A DNA stretch of 64,000 bases from a bacterium (GCA_025774935.1 JALGZK010000014.1:16184-80183), one strand, 5' to 3'. Counted from the stretch's first letter, positions 35,861 through 44,962 are shown. Notes: generated from the sequence alone by a model not told the origin. Made by a program: numbers and translations.

Positions 35861-37261
35861 CTACTTCAGGAGGACCATGCTCCTCGAGCTCTGTCCGTCC
35901 GGCGTGCTGACGAGGTACCAGTAGGTGCCGGAGGCGGCCATGCTGCCGTCCGCGGTTCTCCCGTCCCACGTGACCGCGTGCGGTCCGGCCGGGAGAACGC
36001 CGTCATGGAGCGTCACCACCCGTCGACCGGCGACGTTGTAGACGAAGATCTCGACCTCCTGCGTCCGCGGGAGCTCGAAGGCGATCCTGGTCGTCGGGTT
36101 GAACGGGTTCGGCACGTTCTGGTGAAGTGTGAGTCCTCCGACCTCACCCTCATCGATGCCCACCGTCGAGATGTCGTAGAGCAGGACGTCGTCGATGAAC
36201 GCCGCCCCCTGCTCTTCCGGGAACGACTGGACGAAGAGGATGTAGGCGGCCACCGAGTCCGTGCCCGCAGGAGCCGTTCCGTACAGGCTGTGACGCGTCC
36301 ACTTGCCGAGCGGAGATGTCTGGTCGACGATTACGGCTTCGGATGCGCCCGTCCCGTTCCCGGCCGCGTCCTTGAACAGGAGCTTCGCGAGGAGGATGCA
36401 GCCGTTCCCCGGCTGGATGGGGCTCTCGCGACAGGTCGTCAGAGTGTACGCGTCGAACTTCCAGATGCTCCCGGGGTCCGCCGGGAACTGCTGGAACATG
36501 CCGGAGTCGTTGCCCTCGACGAACGTCCCGTAGAGCTTGGCGGCGCCCGTGGTCGTCCGGAGCGCCCAGTCGCGGCCGTCGTAGTAGGCGTTCCCGAACG
36601 CGTTCCATCCGGAGAGGTCGAAGTCGAAGCTCGGGTTCGCGAGCACGTTCGGCTCCGTGGTCGGAGTAACCTCGACGAACTCCGTGTCGTCCACGAAGAC
36701 CGCCCCCTCGTTGCACTCCCACTGCAGGAAGAGGATCATCGCCTGGACGGAGACCGCCGTCTCGGGCACGGGCGCGGTGACCGTGAACGGGACCCACTCG
36801 TTACGGGGCGTGCTCCAGTCGCCGATGATCACCTCGTTCGCCGACACCTCGAACCCGAAGGAGTTGAAGAAGACGACCTTCGCGATGCAGCGGTTGCCGA
36901 AGCACGTGTCGGACCCGGGGATCGTGTCCGCCTCCGAGACGAACGAGTAGCCGCTCATCTTGTACTCCATGCCCGGCGTCGGCGTGAACTCCTGGAAGAA
37001 CCCGCTCCCGACGTGATACCCCGAGCAGTTCGTGAACTCGCCGTAGATCTTGGCCGACGCCTCGCCCGTCCGGTAGATGTCGTCGTTCGCAGGCGTCGAG
37101 ATCGTCGGGGCTTCGCCGAACACCTCCCAGCCGCCGAACGAGCCGCCGCCCGCCTCGAACCCCGGGTTGACGAGCAGGTTCTGCCCGTACGCCTGCGCCG
37201 AGAAAGCGATCGTGGCCACGACCATGAGACCCAGCCACGCTGCCCTCTGTCCTCGCTTCAT
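35861..37261 (-). CDS. exported protein with two carbohydrate-binding-like domains and NPFNP tail
   Basis: 466 residues with GGAGG just upstream. Signal peptide ends at AYGQ. Two tandem jelly-roll domains of the CBM4/9 or DUF642 type start LLVNPGFEAGG (about 28) and VLANPSFDFDLSGW (about 205), each with a matching GAVFVDDTEF / GAAFIDDVLL strand near its end. C-terminal FlgD/T9SS-like domain (NVPNPFNPTTRIAFEL, RSMVLLK). No catalytic domain, so a surface glycan-binding protein is the likely role. Transcribed from a promoter that overlaps operator copy 2, divergent from the OppF/GH1 operon. Confidence 0.82.
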   Translation of the reverse strand: MKRGQRAAWLGLMVVATIAFSAQAYGQNLLVNPGFEAGGGSFGGWEVFGEAPTISTPANDDIYRTGEASAKIYGEFTNCSGYHVGSGFFQEFTPTPGMEYKMSGYSFVSEADTIPGSDTCFGNRCIAKVVFFNSFGFEVSANEVIIGDWSTPRNEWVPFTVTAPVPETAVSVQAMILFLQWECNEGAVFVDDTEFVEVTPTTEPNVLANPSFDFDLSGWNAFGNAYYDGRDWALRTTTGAAKLYGTFVEGNDSGMFQQFPADPGSIWKFDAYTLTTCRESPIQPGNGCILLAKLLFKDAAGNGTGASEAVIVDQTSPLGKWTRHSLYGTAPAGTDSVAAYILFVQSFPEEQGAAFIDDVLLYDISTVGIDEGEVGGLTLHQNVPNPFNPTTRIAFELPRTQEVEIFVYNVAGRRVVTLHDGVLPAGPHAVTWDGRTADGSMAASGTYWYLVSTPDGQSSRSMVLLK

Positions 37262-37328
37262 GCCCCCCCTCCTTCGTTCGTGACCTCAGCGGCCCACTCG
37301 GCTAGAATGGGCGCTCCTGCGTTAGCGC

Positions 37329-37356
37329 TTGACATCACAGTAGGTTATTATACACT
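37329..37356 (+). promoter_or_regulatory. promoter of the OppF-GH1-glycosidase operon
   Basis: TTGACA (37329-37334), 16-bp spacer, TACACT (37351-37356), then operator copy 2. The -10 region overlaps that of the opposite promoter. Confidence 0.7.
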
Positions 37357-37375
37357 ATGTTCGGGAACCGAACAA
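37347..37375 (-). promoter_or_regulatory. divergent promoter of the CBM-protein gene
   Basis: Minus-strand TTGTTC (37370-37375), 17 bp, TATAAT (37347-37352). The operator lies between and over the -35 box. Nearly the same 30-bp arrangement recurs on the plus strand at 52180-52209. Confidence 0.7.
37359..37373. promoter_or_regulatory. palindromic operator, copy 2
   Basis: GTTCGGGAACCGAAC, arms GTTCGG/CCGAAC perfect over 6 bp. One bound repressor here would block both divergent promoters. Confidence 0.75.
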
Positions 37376-37403
37376 AGCCTTTTTTGCTCTGCCCGGAGGG
37401 AAT

Positions 37404-38426
37404 GTGCCCAGCGAGCCTGGGGCCCGAAATACGGCTCTCCTCGAGGTAGCCGGCCTCTCGAAGACATTCGTCTCCGGGGGGCTCTTCGGCACCTCGCGGC
37501 CCGTCGTGGCCGTCGAGGACGTCTCGTTCGCGGTCGACTGCGGCGAGGCCGTGGCGCTCGTGGGCGAGTCCGGGAGCGGCAAGAGCACCATCGCCCGCAT
37601 CCTCCTGAGGCTCGAGCGCCCGGATGCCGGACGCATCGTCCTGGACGGGGACGACGTCCTCGACCGTGAGCCGCGGCACGCCTCCCTCTCCTACCGTCGC
37701 AGGGTGCAGATGGTCTTCCAGGACCCGTTCGGTTCTCTGAACCGCACACACGACGTCGCGCACCATCTGGCCCGGCCGCTCCTCCGCCACAAGCGCGCGA
37801 CCCAGAAGGACGTTCGTGAGAAGACGATCGTCCTCCTCCACGCGGTCGGCCTTGAGCCGCCCGAGGAGTTCATCTCGCGCCGTCCCTACGAGCTCTCCGG
37901 AGGTCAGCGCCAGCGCGTCGCGATCGCCCGGGCTCTCGCGGTCGACCCCGACATCCTGATCGCGGACGAACCGACGTCGATGCTCGACGTGTCGATCCGC
38001 ATGGACATCCTGACGCTCCTCACCGACCTCAAGAACGAGCGCGGCCTGGCGATGCTCCTCATCACGCACGACCTGGCCTCCGCGCGCTACCTGGCGGACC
38101 GGATCCTCGTGCTCTTCCGCGGGAGGATCGTCGAGGGAGGCCCGGCCGACGAGATCGTCGTGTCGCCCGCACATCCTTACACCCGCGCGCTCCTCGCCTC
38201 CATCGCGGACGTCGGCAGGCTGGGCCCCGAGCCAGCGGAAGCGAAGGTGGACCGAATCGACCGCGCGGACACCGCTGACTCCTCGGACACCGGCTGCCCG
38301 TTCGCGCCCCGTTGCCCCGAGGCGATGGACGTCTGCCGGAAGACCGATCCGTCGTATCGGACCGTGGGTTCGCGGCGGGTGAGGTGCCACCTCTACCCCG
38401 AGAACGCCGGGCGTTCGGAGGAGTGA
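37404..38426 (+). CDS. Opp/Dpp-type ABC importer ATPase (OppF-like)
   Basis: 340 residues from GTG 37404-37406 with GGAGGGA close ahead. Walker A GESGSGKST, signature LSGGQRQR, Walker B ILIADEPTS, H-loop ITHD. The C-terminal extension has the cysteines CPFAPRCPEAMDVC found in OppD/OppF-type ATPases. It is the only importer gene on this strand; its permeases, binding protein and OppD partner are in the minus-strand operon 42922-48434. Importers of this class move peptides but also oligosaccharides such as cellodextrins and laminari-oligosaccharides, which fits the adjacent glucosidases. Confidence 0.88.
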   Translation: MPSEPGARNTALLEVAGLSKTFVSGGLFGTSRPVVAVEDVSFAVDCGEAVALVGESGSGKSTIARILLRLERPDAGRIVLDGDDVLDREPRHASLSYRRRVQMVFQDPFGSLNRTHDVAHHLARPLLRHKRATQKDVREKTIVLLHAVGLEPPEEFISRRPYELSGGQRQRVAIARALAVDPDILIADEPTSMLDVSIRMDILTLLTDLKNERGLAMLLITHDLASARYLADRILVLFRGRIVEGGPADEIVVSPAHPYTRALLASIADVGRLGPEPAEAKVDRIDRADTADSSDTGCPFAPRCPEAMDVCRKTDPSYRTVGSRRVRCHLYPENAGRSEE

Positions 38427-38431
38427 GCGAC

Positions 38432-39760
38432 GTGGCGACACACCGCTTTCCCGAGGGGTTCGTCTGGGGCGTCGCGACGTCGGCCCAGCAGATCGAGGGC
38501 AGCCGGAACGCAGACGGTCGAGGGGACTCCGTCTGGGACTCCTACGCGCTCGAGGGACGCATCGAGGACGGGTCGAACCCGTTCAGGGCGTGCGACCACT
38601 ACAACCGCTGGCAGGACGACGTCGAGCTCATGTCGTGGCTCGGCGTCGGCGCCTACCGGTTCTCCACGTCATGGTCGAGGATCATGCCCGGAGGAACCGG
38701 TCCCCCGAACGCCGCCGGGCTCGACTTCTACGACGCCCTCGTCGACGGCCTCCTGGCGGCGGGAATCGAACCCTACATCACGCTGAACCACTGGGACATG
38801 CCGGCCGAGCTCCTGGAGCCTGGCGGCTGGGCCTCGCGCGAGACGGTCGGTGCGTTTGTCGAGTACGCCCGTGCGGTGAGCGAGCGGCTCGGCGACCGCG
38901 TGCGTCACTGGGCCACGCACAACGAGCCCTGGTGCGTGGCGACCCTCGGGTACGAGGAGGGGTGCCACGCTCCGGGACACACGGACCCCGCGGCCGCCTT
39001 GAGGGCCGCCCACCACCTGCTCCTCTCCCACGGGCTCTCGGTGGACGCCATCAGGGGAAACGCGAGGGACGCGAAATGCGCCGACGAGGACAGGGAGGCC
39101 GCGCGGCGCTTCGACGGGTTCTTCAACCGCTGGTACTTAGACCCAGTCTTCCGCGGCGAGTACCCGTTCGACGCGCTCGAGGACCGCGCGAGGAGAGGCC
39201 ACCTCGAGAACGGCCGGATGCCGTTCGTCGAGGACGGAGACATGGCGGCGATCGGGGTCCCCATCGACTTCCTGGGGGTGAACTACTACAGCCGCACGGC
39301 CGTGAAGGCGGGACCGGACGGCGACCCGGTCGGGGCCCCGCTCGTCCCGAAGGAAGAGCTCACCGAGATGGGCTGGGAGATCTACCCCGAAGGCCTCACG
39401 GACATCCTGGTCCGGGTCACTGCGGACTACGGGCCGGAGGCGATCTTCGTCACCGAGAACGGGATCGCGCTGCCGGAGGAGTCCGACGAGGAGGGTCTCG
39501 CTGACCCGCGGCGCGTGTCGTTCCTGCGCGACCACCTCATCGCGGCGCACCGCGCCCTCGAGGCGGACGTGCCGCTCAAGGGCTACTTCCACTGGTCCCT
39601 CATGGACAACTTCGAGTGGGGACACGGATACACGAAGCGGTTCGGCCTCGTCAGGGTCGACTTCGGGACGTGCGAGCGCAGGCCGAAGGAGAGCGCCCGC
39701 TGGTACCGCGAGGCGATCGCGGCGAACGCCGTCGACGACGCGAGCGGTGACGCGAGGTAG
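38432..39760 (+). CDS. GH1 beta-glucosidase
   Basis: 442 residues from GTG 38432-38434; its ribosome-binding site GGAGGAG lies in the end of the OppF-like gene. No signal peptide, so cytoplasmic. Family 1 landmarks: FPEGFVWGVATSAQQIEG at the N-terminus, LNHWDMPAEL, acid/base Glu in HNEPW, nucleophile Glu in VTENG, and HWSLMDNFEWGHGY. Length is normal for the family. Likely splits imported beta-gluco-oligosaccharides to glucose, alongside the phosphorylase. Confidence 0.95.
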   Translation: MATHRFPEGFVWGVATSAQQIEGSRNADGRGDSVWDSYALEGRIEDGSNPFRACDHYNRWQDDVELMSWLGVGAYRFSTSWSRIMPGGTGPPNAAGLDFYDALVDGLLAAGIEPYITLNHWDMPAELLEPGGWASRETVGAFVEYARAVSERLGDRVRHWATHNEPWCVATLGYEEGCHAPGHTDPAAALRAAHHLLLSHGLSVDAIRGNARDAKCADEDREAARRFDGFFNRWYLDPVFRGEYPFDALEDRARRGHLENGRMPFVEDGDMAAIGVPIDFLGVNYYSRTAVKAGPDGDPVGAPLVPKEELTEMGWEIYPEGLTDILVRVTADYGPEAIFVTENGIALPEESDEEGLADPRRVSFLRDHLIAAHRALEADVPLKGYFHWSLMDNFEWGHGYTKRFGLVRVDFGTCERRPKESARWYREAIAANAVDDASGDAR

Positions 39761-39785
39761 AAGAGAAAACCGGGAGATGACAGCG

Positions 39786-42700
39786 ATGCCCAGAAGAGAG
39801 AGCCAGCGCCGGACGGCCGTGTGCATGATCGTCCTGGCGGCCGCGACGCTCCTGGCCGTGGCCTCCACGACGGTGGCGGCCGAACCGGACGTGCGCGTCG
39901 TCGCCGACCAGAGCGGCCAGAAGCTCCAGGTCGACGGCGAGGACTACCTGGTCTTCGGCATGAACTGGGGCTACATGCCGATCGGTGAGAACTACCTGTA
40001 CGACCTGTGGAGCCAGCCGGAAGATGTCATCCTGACGGCCCTCTCCCGCGAGATGCCGCTCCTTCAGGACATGGGCGTCAACTCGATCAGGCAGTACGTG
40101 GGCATCCCTCCCCGATGGGTGCAGCACATCTACGAGGAGTACGGCATCACGACGATGCTGAACCACACGGTCGGGCGCTACGGCTACACGATCGACGGCG
40201 CCTGGGTCCCCTCGGTCGACTACTCGGATCCCCAGTTCCGCGAGCTCGTGACGGAGGAGATCGTCGACTGGGTCGAGCAGTACCGCGACACGCCGGGCGT
40301 CCTCCTCTGGCTCCTCGGCAACGAGAACAACTACGGGCTCCACTGGAGCTCGTTCGAGATCGAGGCCCTGCCCGAGGGTGAGCGCGACGAGGCGCGCGCC
40401 CGCTACCTCTACACGCTCTACTCGGACATCACCGACGAGATCAAGCGCGTCGATCCGGAGAAGCTCGTCGCCATCGCGAACGGCGACATCCAGTACATCG
40501 ATCTCATCGCCGAGGAGTGCGGCAACCTCGACATCCTGGGCACCAACGTCTACCGCGGCATCTCGGTTCGCGACCTCTACCAGGAGGTGAGCGACAAGCT
40601 CGGACTGCCGGTCGTCTTCACCGAGTTCGGCGCCGACGCGTACAACGCCAGGGAGATGCGCGAGGACCAGCTGATGCAGGCGAAGTATCACATCGGCCAG
40701 TGGCAGGAGATCTACGAGCAGTCCTACGGCAAGGGACGCGTGGGGAACGCCATCGGCGGCTACATCTTCCAGTGGAGCGACGGGTGGTGGAAGTTCGGGC
40801 AGGAGAGCCGGCTCGACATCCACGACACCAACGCCTCGTGGCCCAACGGCGGCTACATCGAGGACTACGTCGAGGGCGAGAACAACATGAACGAGGAGTG
40901 GTGGGGCATCACGGCGAAGGGGCCGCCCGACCACAGGAGCCTCTACGAGGTCTACCCGAGGGCGGCCTACTATGCCCTCAGGCGCGCGTTCAAGCTCGAC
41001 CCCTACGCGCCCACGACCGACCTCGAGACCATCCGGGAGCACTTCGGGGGGATCCAACCGGCCGCAGCAGAACTCGAAGCCCGCGCAGACAGGGCGGCGC
41101 TCGGAGGAGGATCGACCGAACGCGTGCGTGTCTCGGGACTGAGACTCGAGTTCGAGACGTACAGCACTGGCGGCTCGAACATCACGACCCCGACGGCCAG
41201 GGACGCGTACGAGCAGGGGGACGTCGACAGCTATCCCGCTTACCTCGGCTTCGATCACCAGGAGTCGTTCTTCGTCGACTTCGAGGTGAAGCCCGTGGAG
41301 AGTCTGACGGCAGGGCTCTCGGTCAACATCCTCGGGAACGTCGCGGTGAACCCGATCGACGAGATCTTCTACGAGAACCGCGGGCGCCCGCAGACCTACC
41401 TCGACGAGGACGAGAACGAGGTCCTCGTGGAGGACGCGGAGCGCGTCGCCGTCTATCAGGCCGCGGTCTCCTGGGACGACAAGTGGTTCCTGATGGACGG
41501 CTTCTACCGCACCGGCCACCTGCACTGGATGTACGAGGGGGACTTCTTCGGGCTCTACCAGGACGCCTATTACGGCGAGAACATCGACATCTACAACGGC
41601 AAGGCGCCAGCGGGATTCGAGGTCGCGATGAAGCGGCAGCTCGACGGCCTCAAGGTCGCGTTCGGTCCGCAGCTCTGGTGGGGAGCCAACCCTGCGGTGT
41701 TCCTGAAGTACCAGCGGAGCTTCGAGGGAGTCGGCGCCACCGTCGTCTACCACGAGGACGTCGGCCAGCAGACCTCCGCCAACACGTCGATCGCGGTCCC
41801 GATACCCGAGAACCGGCGGCTCTCGCTGCAGTTCGAGACGCAGCGCGGGCCCTGGGGGGTCGAGGTCGGCGGCCTCTGGGCGGGAAGCCAGAGGGTCGGC
41901 GACGAGTTCCAGGTGGCCGTCGAGACCTCGGACGGGTACGACATCTTCGAGGACGAGATCATCGACGGGGACTGCTTCGGCGTGAAGGGGAAGGTCACCT
42001 ACGAGAAGGGACGGTGGCACTGGTACGCGCAGGCAGCGAGGATGGGGCTCGTCGCCGACGCGGGGCCGACGCCGACGATCACCTATACGGGCTGGAGCCT
42101 CAAGGACTCGGGCTCCGGGAACCAGACGAACTTCCTGACCGGCGTCGCGATCAACGTGGGGAACTTCCAGATCAGCCCGAACTTCCTCTGGCAGGAGCCG
42201 ATCATCGGCCCGATTCCGTACGGCGTACCGCCGCCCGGAAGACCGCGTAACGTGAGCACCCGCGGCGACCCGTTCGCGGTGCGCTCGAACCGGGAGACCA
42301 TCGGCGGCGAGATCATGATCACCTACGACCCCGCGCCGGCGACCTGGCTCTGGCAGTGGGACAACGACGTGCGGGAGAACGCGCCGCTGGCGGCGAGCCT
42401 GGGGTTCGTGTTCCGGCACATGCCCACGACGCAGGACGTCGCCAACTACATCGAGGGGGACGGCAGCACGGTCGGGACGTTCGCCGCGGCTCCCCCGCCC
42501 TCGGACCTCTGGGAGGTCAACGCGCGTCTGGTGTCAAGGCTCGGACCCGACAGCAGACTGGTCTCGCGGTGCTACTTCGGGAGGTTTCAGCCCAGCGGAT
42601 GGGATCCCGAGGGCGAGAACACCACCCTCAACAGGACGATCGAGCGGTTCGGCCTCGACGCCCGCCTGACGCAGGGCCGCGTCGCGCTCGAGGGCTTCGC

Positions 42701-42950
42701 CAAGTTCAACGACTGGGGCCCGTACGACTACCACCGCGATTTCAACCTGACCTTCCCGGTCCAGCTCATGGGCGACCTCTCCTACTCGCTCGGCTCGCCG
42801 CGCTGGTTCGGCTTCGCCCAGACGCGCGTCGGAGTGCGCTACACGTGGCGTTCGCTCGACGACAACTCGAACCGCTACGACGCGGAGAACGCCGACGGGC
42901 GGGCGGGCTCGGAGTGGGAGCTCAGGACGTACGTGCACGTGGCGCTCTAG
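39786..42950 (+). CDS. clan-A glycosidase domain fused to outer-membrane beta-barrel-like domain
   Basis: 1054 residues from ATG 39786-39788 with GGGAG nine bases ahead. Signal peptide ends near TTVAAEP. Residues about 35-420 are a TIM-barrel glycosidase of clan A (GH2/GH5/GH72-like): acid/base in VLLWLLGNENNYG and nucleophile in LPVVFTEFGAD. The remaining 600 residues are alternating amphipathic strands with aromatic girdles (VYQAAVSWDDKWFLMDGFY; RWFGFAQTRVGVRYTW) ending ELRTYVHVAL, as in an outer-membrane barrel. A covalent enzyme-barrel fusion is unusual and would place the enzyme at the outer membrane. Last gene of the plus operon; its end overlaps the end of the opposing OppD-like gene by 29 bp. 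Confidence 0.78.
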   Translation: MPRRESQRRTAVCMIVLAAATLLAVASTTVAAEPDVRVVADQSGQKLQVDGEDYLVFGMNWGYMPIGENYLYDLWSQPEDVILTALSREMPLLQDMGVNSIRQYVGIPPRWVQHIYEEYGITTMLNHTVGRYGYTIDGAWVPSVDYSDPQFRELVTEEIVDWVEQYRDTPGVLLWLLGNENNYGLHWSSFEIEALPEGERDEARARYLYTLYSDITDEIKRVDPEKLVAIANGDIQYIDLIAEECGNLDILGTNVYRGISVRDLYQEVSDKLGLPVVFTEFGADAYNAREMREDQLMQAKYHIGQWQEIYEQSYGKGRVGNAIGGYIFQWSDGWWKFGQESRLDIHDTNASWPNGGYIEDYVEGENNMNEEWWGITAKGPPDHRSLYEVYPRAAYYALRRAFKLDPYAPTTDLETIREHFGGIQPAAAELEARADRAALGGGSTERVRVSGLRLEFETYSTGGSNITTPTARDAYEQGDVDSYPAYLGFDHQESFFVDFEVKPVESLTAGLSVNILGNVAVNPIDEIFYENRGRPQTYLDEDENEVLVEDAERVAVYQAAVSWDDKWFLMDGFYRTGHLHWMYEGDFFGLYQDAYYGENIDIYNGKAPAGFEVAMKRQLDGLKVAFGPQLWWGANPAVFLKYQRSFEGVGATVVYHEDVGQQTSANTSIAVPIPENRRLSLQFETQRGPWGVEVGGLWAGSQRVGDEFQVAVETSDGYDIFEDEIIDGDCFGVKGKVTYEKGRWHWYAQAARMGLVADAGPTPTITYTGWSLKDSGSGNQTNFLTGVAINVGNFQISPNFLWQEPIIGPIPYGVPPPGRPRNVSTRGDPFAVRSNRETIGGEIMITYDPAPATWLWQWDNDVRENAPLAASLGFVFRHMPTTQDVANYIEGDGSTVGTFAAAPPPSDLWEVNARLVSRLGPDSRLVSRCYFGRFQPSGWDPEGENTTLNRTIERFGLDARLTQGRVALEGFAKFNDWGPYDYHRDFNLTFPVQLMGDLSYSLGSPRWFGFAQTRVGVRYTWRSLDDNSNRYDAENADGRAGSEWELRTYVHVAL

Positions 42951-44028
42951 TACCGTCCGCGGGATGAGGCGGCGCGCCGGAGGGCGGCGCAGCTGATTCG
43001 CCGGCGGGTGCCTCGCCAGCAGCTACTTCGTCAGCAGCTAAGCCCGAGGGCGGGGACCTGAGGCTCGCGGGCTGGCCCGCGATGCTCACGGGCTCGGGCC
43101 CGCCCGGCTTCACGGACGGGAACGCGCGCAGGAGCCCCTGCGTGTAGGGATGGCGCGGAGCCTGCCGGAGTTCCTGTGCGGGCGCGACCTCGGCCAGCCT
43201 GGCCGCGTAGAAGACTGCGACGCGGTCGGAGATCTGGAGCATGCGCGCGAGGTCGTGGGTGATGAAGATGACGGCGAACCCGAGCGCCGCCTGAAGCTCG
43301 CGGATGCGCTCGAGGATCACCGTCTCCACGATGACATCGAGGGCCGTCGTCGGCTCGTCGAGAATGACGATGGACGGCCGCATCGCGAGCGCGAGCGCGA
43401 TGCCGACGCGCTGCCGCATCCCTCCCGAGAGCTGGTGGGCGAACGAGTCGAGCCGGTCCCTCGGGATCCCCACGAGATCCAGGAGCTTCCGTGCCCGCCC
43501 ACGCGCCCACTCGGCCGAGGCGGCGTCGTGCGCGAGCAGGGTGTCCACGATCTGCTCCCCCACAGGGAGCGTCGGGCTCTCGGCAGGGCCCGCCCCGTGC
43601 GTCATGAGCGCCCCGGCGATCTGTTCCCCGCCTGGAGCGACGTGGCTCTCCATCGGTCCGCTGCCGTGCGCCAGCAGCGTGTCGACGATCTGCTCGCCGA
43701 CCGAGATCACGGGGTTCAGGGCGTCCATCGCGCTCTGGAAGACCATCGAGATCTCCCGCCAGCGCATCTTCCTGAGCTCCTCGTCGTCCATCGCGAGGAT
43801 GTCGCGCCCCTTGAAAAGGATCTCCCCGCCGGTGATGACCGCCGGCGGAGGGAGGATCCGCATGATCGCCTTCGCGAGCGTCGTCTTGCCGCTCCCCGAC
43901 TCGCCGGCCACGCCGAGGATCTCGCCGGGCGCGACCGTGAGGTCGAGGTGGTCGATGGCGCGCACCGGCCCCTCGTCGGTCACGTAGTCGACGCACAGGT
44001 CGCGTATGTCGAGAAGGAGATCAGGCAT
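42922..44028 (-). CDS. Opp/Dpp-type ABC importer ATPase (OppD-like) with triplicated insert
   Basis: 368 residues. Walker A GESGSGKTT, Q-loop MVFQSAMDALNPV, signature LSGGMRQR, Walker B IVILDEPTTALD, H-loop ITHD. Between Q-loop and signature the normal VGEQ segment is present three times in tandem at exact 23-residue steps (residues 111, 134, 157). The C-terminus is Ala/Pro-rich and lacks the usual cysteine cluster. Start overlaps the DppC-like permease gene by 8 bp. Pairs with the OppF-like ATPase coded at 37404. Confidence 0.87.
   Translation of the reverse strand: MPDLLLDIRDLCVDYVTDEGPVRAIDHLDLTVAPGEILGVAGESGSGKTTLAKAIMRILPPPAVITGGEILFKGRDILAMDDEELRKMRWREISMVFQSAMDALNPVISVGEQIVDTLLAHGSGPMESHVAPGGEQIAGALMTHGAGPAESPTLPVGEQIVDTLLAHDAASAEWARGRARKLLDLVGIPRDRLDSFAHQLSGGMRQRVGIALALAMRPSIVILDEPTTALDVIVETVILERIRELQAALGFAVIFITHDLARMLQISDRVAVFYAARLAEVAPAQELRQAPRHPYTQGLLRAFPSVKPGGPEPVSIAGQPASLRSPPSGLAADEVAAGEAPAGESAAPPSGAPPHPADGTRAPRARTS
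43492..43698 (-). repeat. three tandem 69-bp units inside the OppD-like gene
   Basis: Units 43630-43698, 43561-43629 and 43492-43560, coding VGEQIVDTLLAHGSGPMES, GGEQIAGALMTHGAGPAES and VGEQIVDTLLAHDAASAEW. The reading frame is kept and the copies have diverged, most in the middle one, so it is not a recent assembly artefact. Confidence 0.8.
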
Positions 44029-44962
44029 TCTCTCTCACCACCGGAGTGGAGCGCCCGGGCGTGTGGCCGCGCCTCACGAGGAAGCTCCGCCACGCGCGCT
44101 CGAGCCTCAGGCGCGGGTTGGTGATCTCGTCGAACCCGGAGTTCAGCATCGTGAGGCCGAACCCGACCAGGGCAACGGCGATGCCGGTCGGCGCGAACGT
44201 CCACCACGCGCCCGTCAGGAGGGCCGAGTCGTTCTGCGCCCAGTAGAGGTTCGTTCCCCACGTGACGGCCGACACGTCGCCCAACCCCAGGAACTCGAGC
44301 CCGACCTGCGCGCCGATCGCGTAGACAGTCCCGCCGATCACCTGGGAGACGAGGAGGGACGTCATGTTGGGCAGTATCTCGCTCGTGATGATCCGCCAGT
44401 TCGACTCGCCGGCCACGACGGCCGCGGCGACGAAGTCGCGGTTCCGGTGCGCGAGGGTCTGGGCCCTGAGGACCCGGGCGTTCCACGCCCACCCCGCAAT
44501 CACGAGCACGAACGCGAGCGTCAGGGGACCCGACGGAAGGTAGGCAGCGATGACGATGGCGAGCGGCAACCCCGGGATGACGAGAAAGACGTTGAAGAGG
44601 AGCGAGAGGAACGCGTCAACGCGGCCGCCGAAGTAGCCCGCGGTGACGCCGATGAGTGCCCCCACGAACACGACGGTCAGGCCGACGCTCACGCCGATCA
44701 GGAGTGACGTTCTCGTGCCGACGACCAGCTGGGCGAGGACGTCCTGGCCCTGCCCCGTCGTGCCGAGCCAGTGCTCGGCGGAGGGCGGCTGCATCGGGAT
44801 GCCGACGAGCTCGGTCGGGTCCCCGACGAGGAGCGGTCCGAACACAGCCAGGAGCACGAAGAACGCGATCACGCCGGCGCCGAACGCGGCGCGCTTGTCG
44901 TGCCTGACGGCGTCGACCCACGCCGCGAGTCCCGTTCCTGCTGCCGCTCTCTTCCGGCTCAC
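44021..44962 (-). CDS. Opp/Dpp-type ABC importer permease (DppC-like)
   Basis: 313 residues, about six membrane helices, N-terminal cytoplasmic segment with the DppC-type LGTTGQGQDVLAQLVVGTR and the coupling-helix region AAAVVAGESNWRIITSEILP. Its stop overlaps the start of the OppD-like ATPase and it begins 13 bp after the DppB-like gene. Partner permease of the oligosaccharide/peptide importer. Confidence 0.92.
   Translation of the reverse strand: MSRKRAAAGTGLAAWVDAVRHDKRAAFGAGVIAFFVLLAVFGPLLVGDPTELVGIPMQPPSAEHWLGTTGQGQDVLAQLVVGTRTSLLIGVSVGLTVVFVGALIGVTAGYFGGRVDAFLSLLFNVFLVIPGLPLAIVIAAYLPSGPLTLAFVLVIAGWAWNARVLRAQTLAHRNRDFVAAAVVAGESNWRIITSEILPNMTSLLVSQVIGGTVYAIGAQVGLEFLGLGDVSAVTWGTNLYWAQNDSALLTGAWWTFAPTGIAVALVGFGLTMLNSGFDEITNPRLRLERAWRSFLVRRGHTPGRSTPVVRENA

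Noticed and set aside
39651..42419. A 922-codon minus-strand frame opposite the glycosidase-barrel gene
   Set aside because: Charge-rich with no domain; the plus frame has signal peptide and catalytic motifs.
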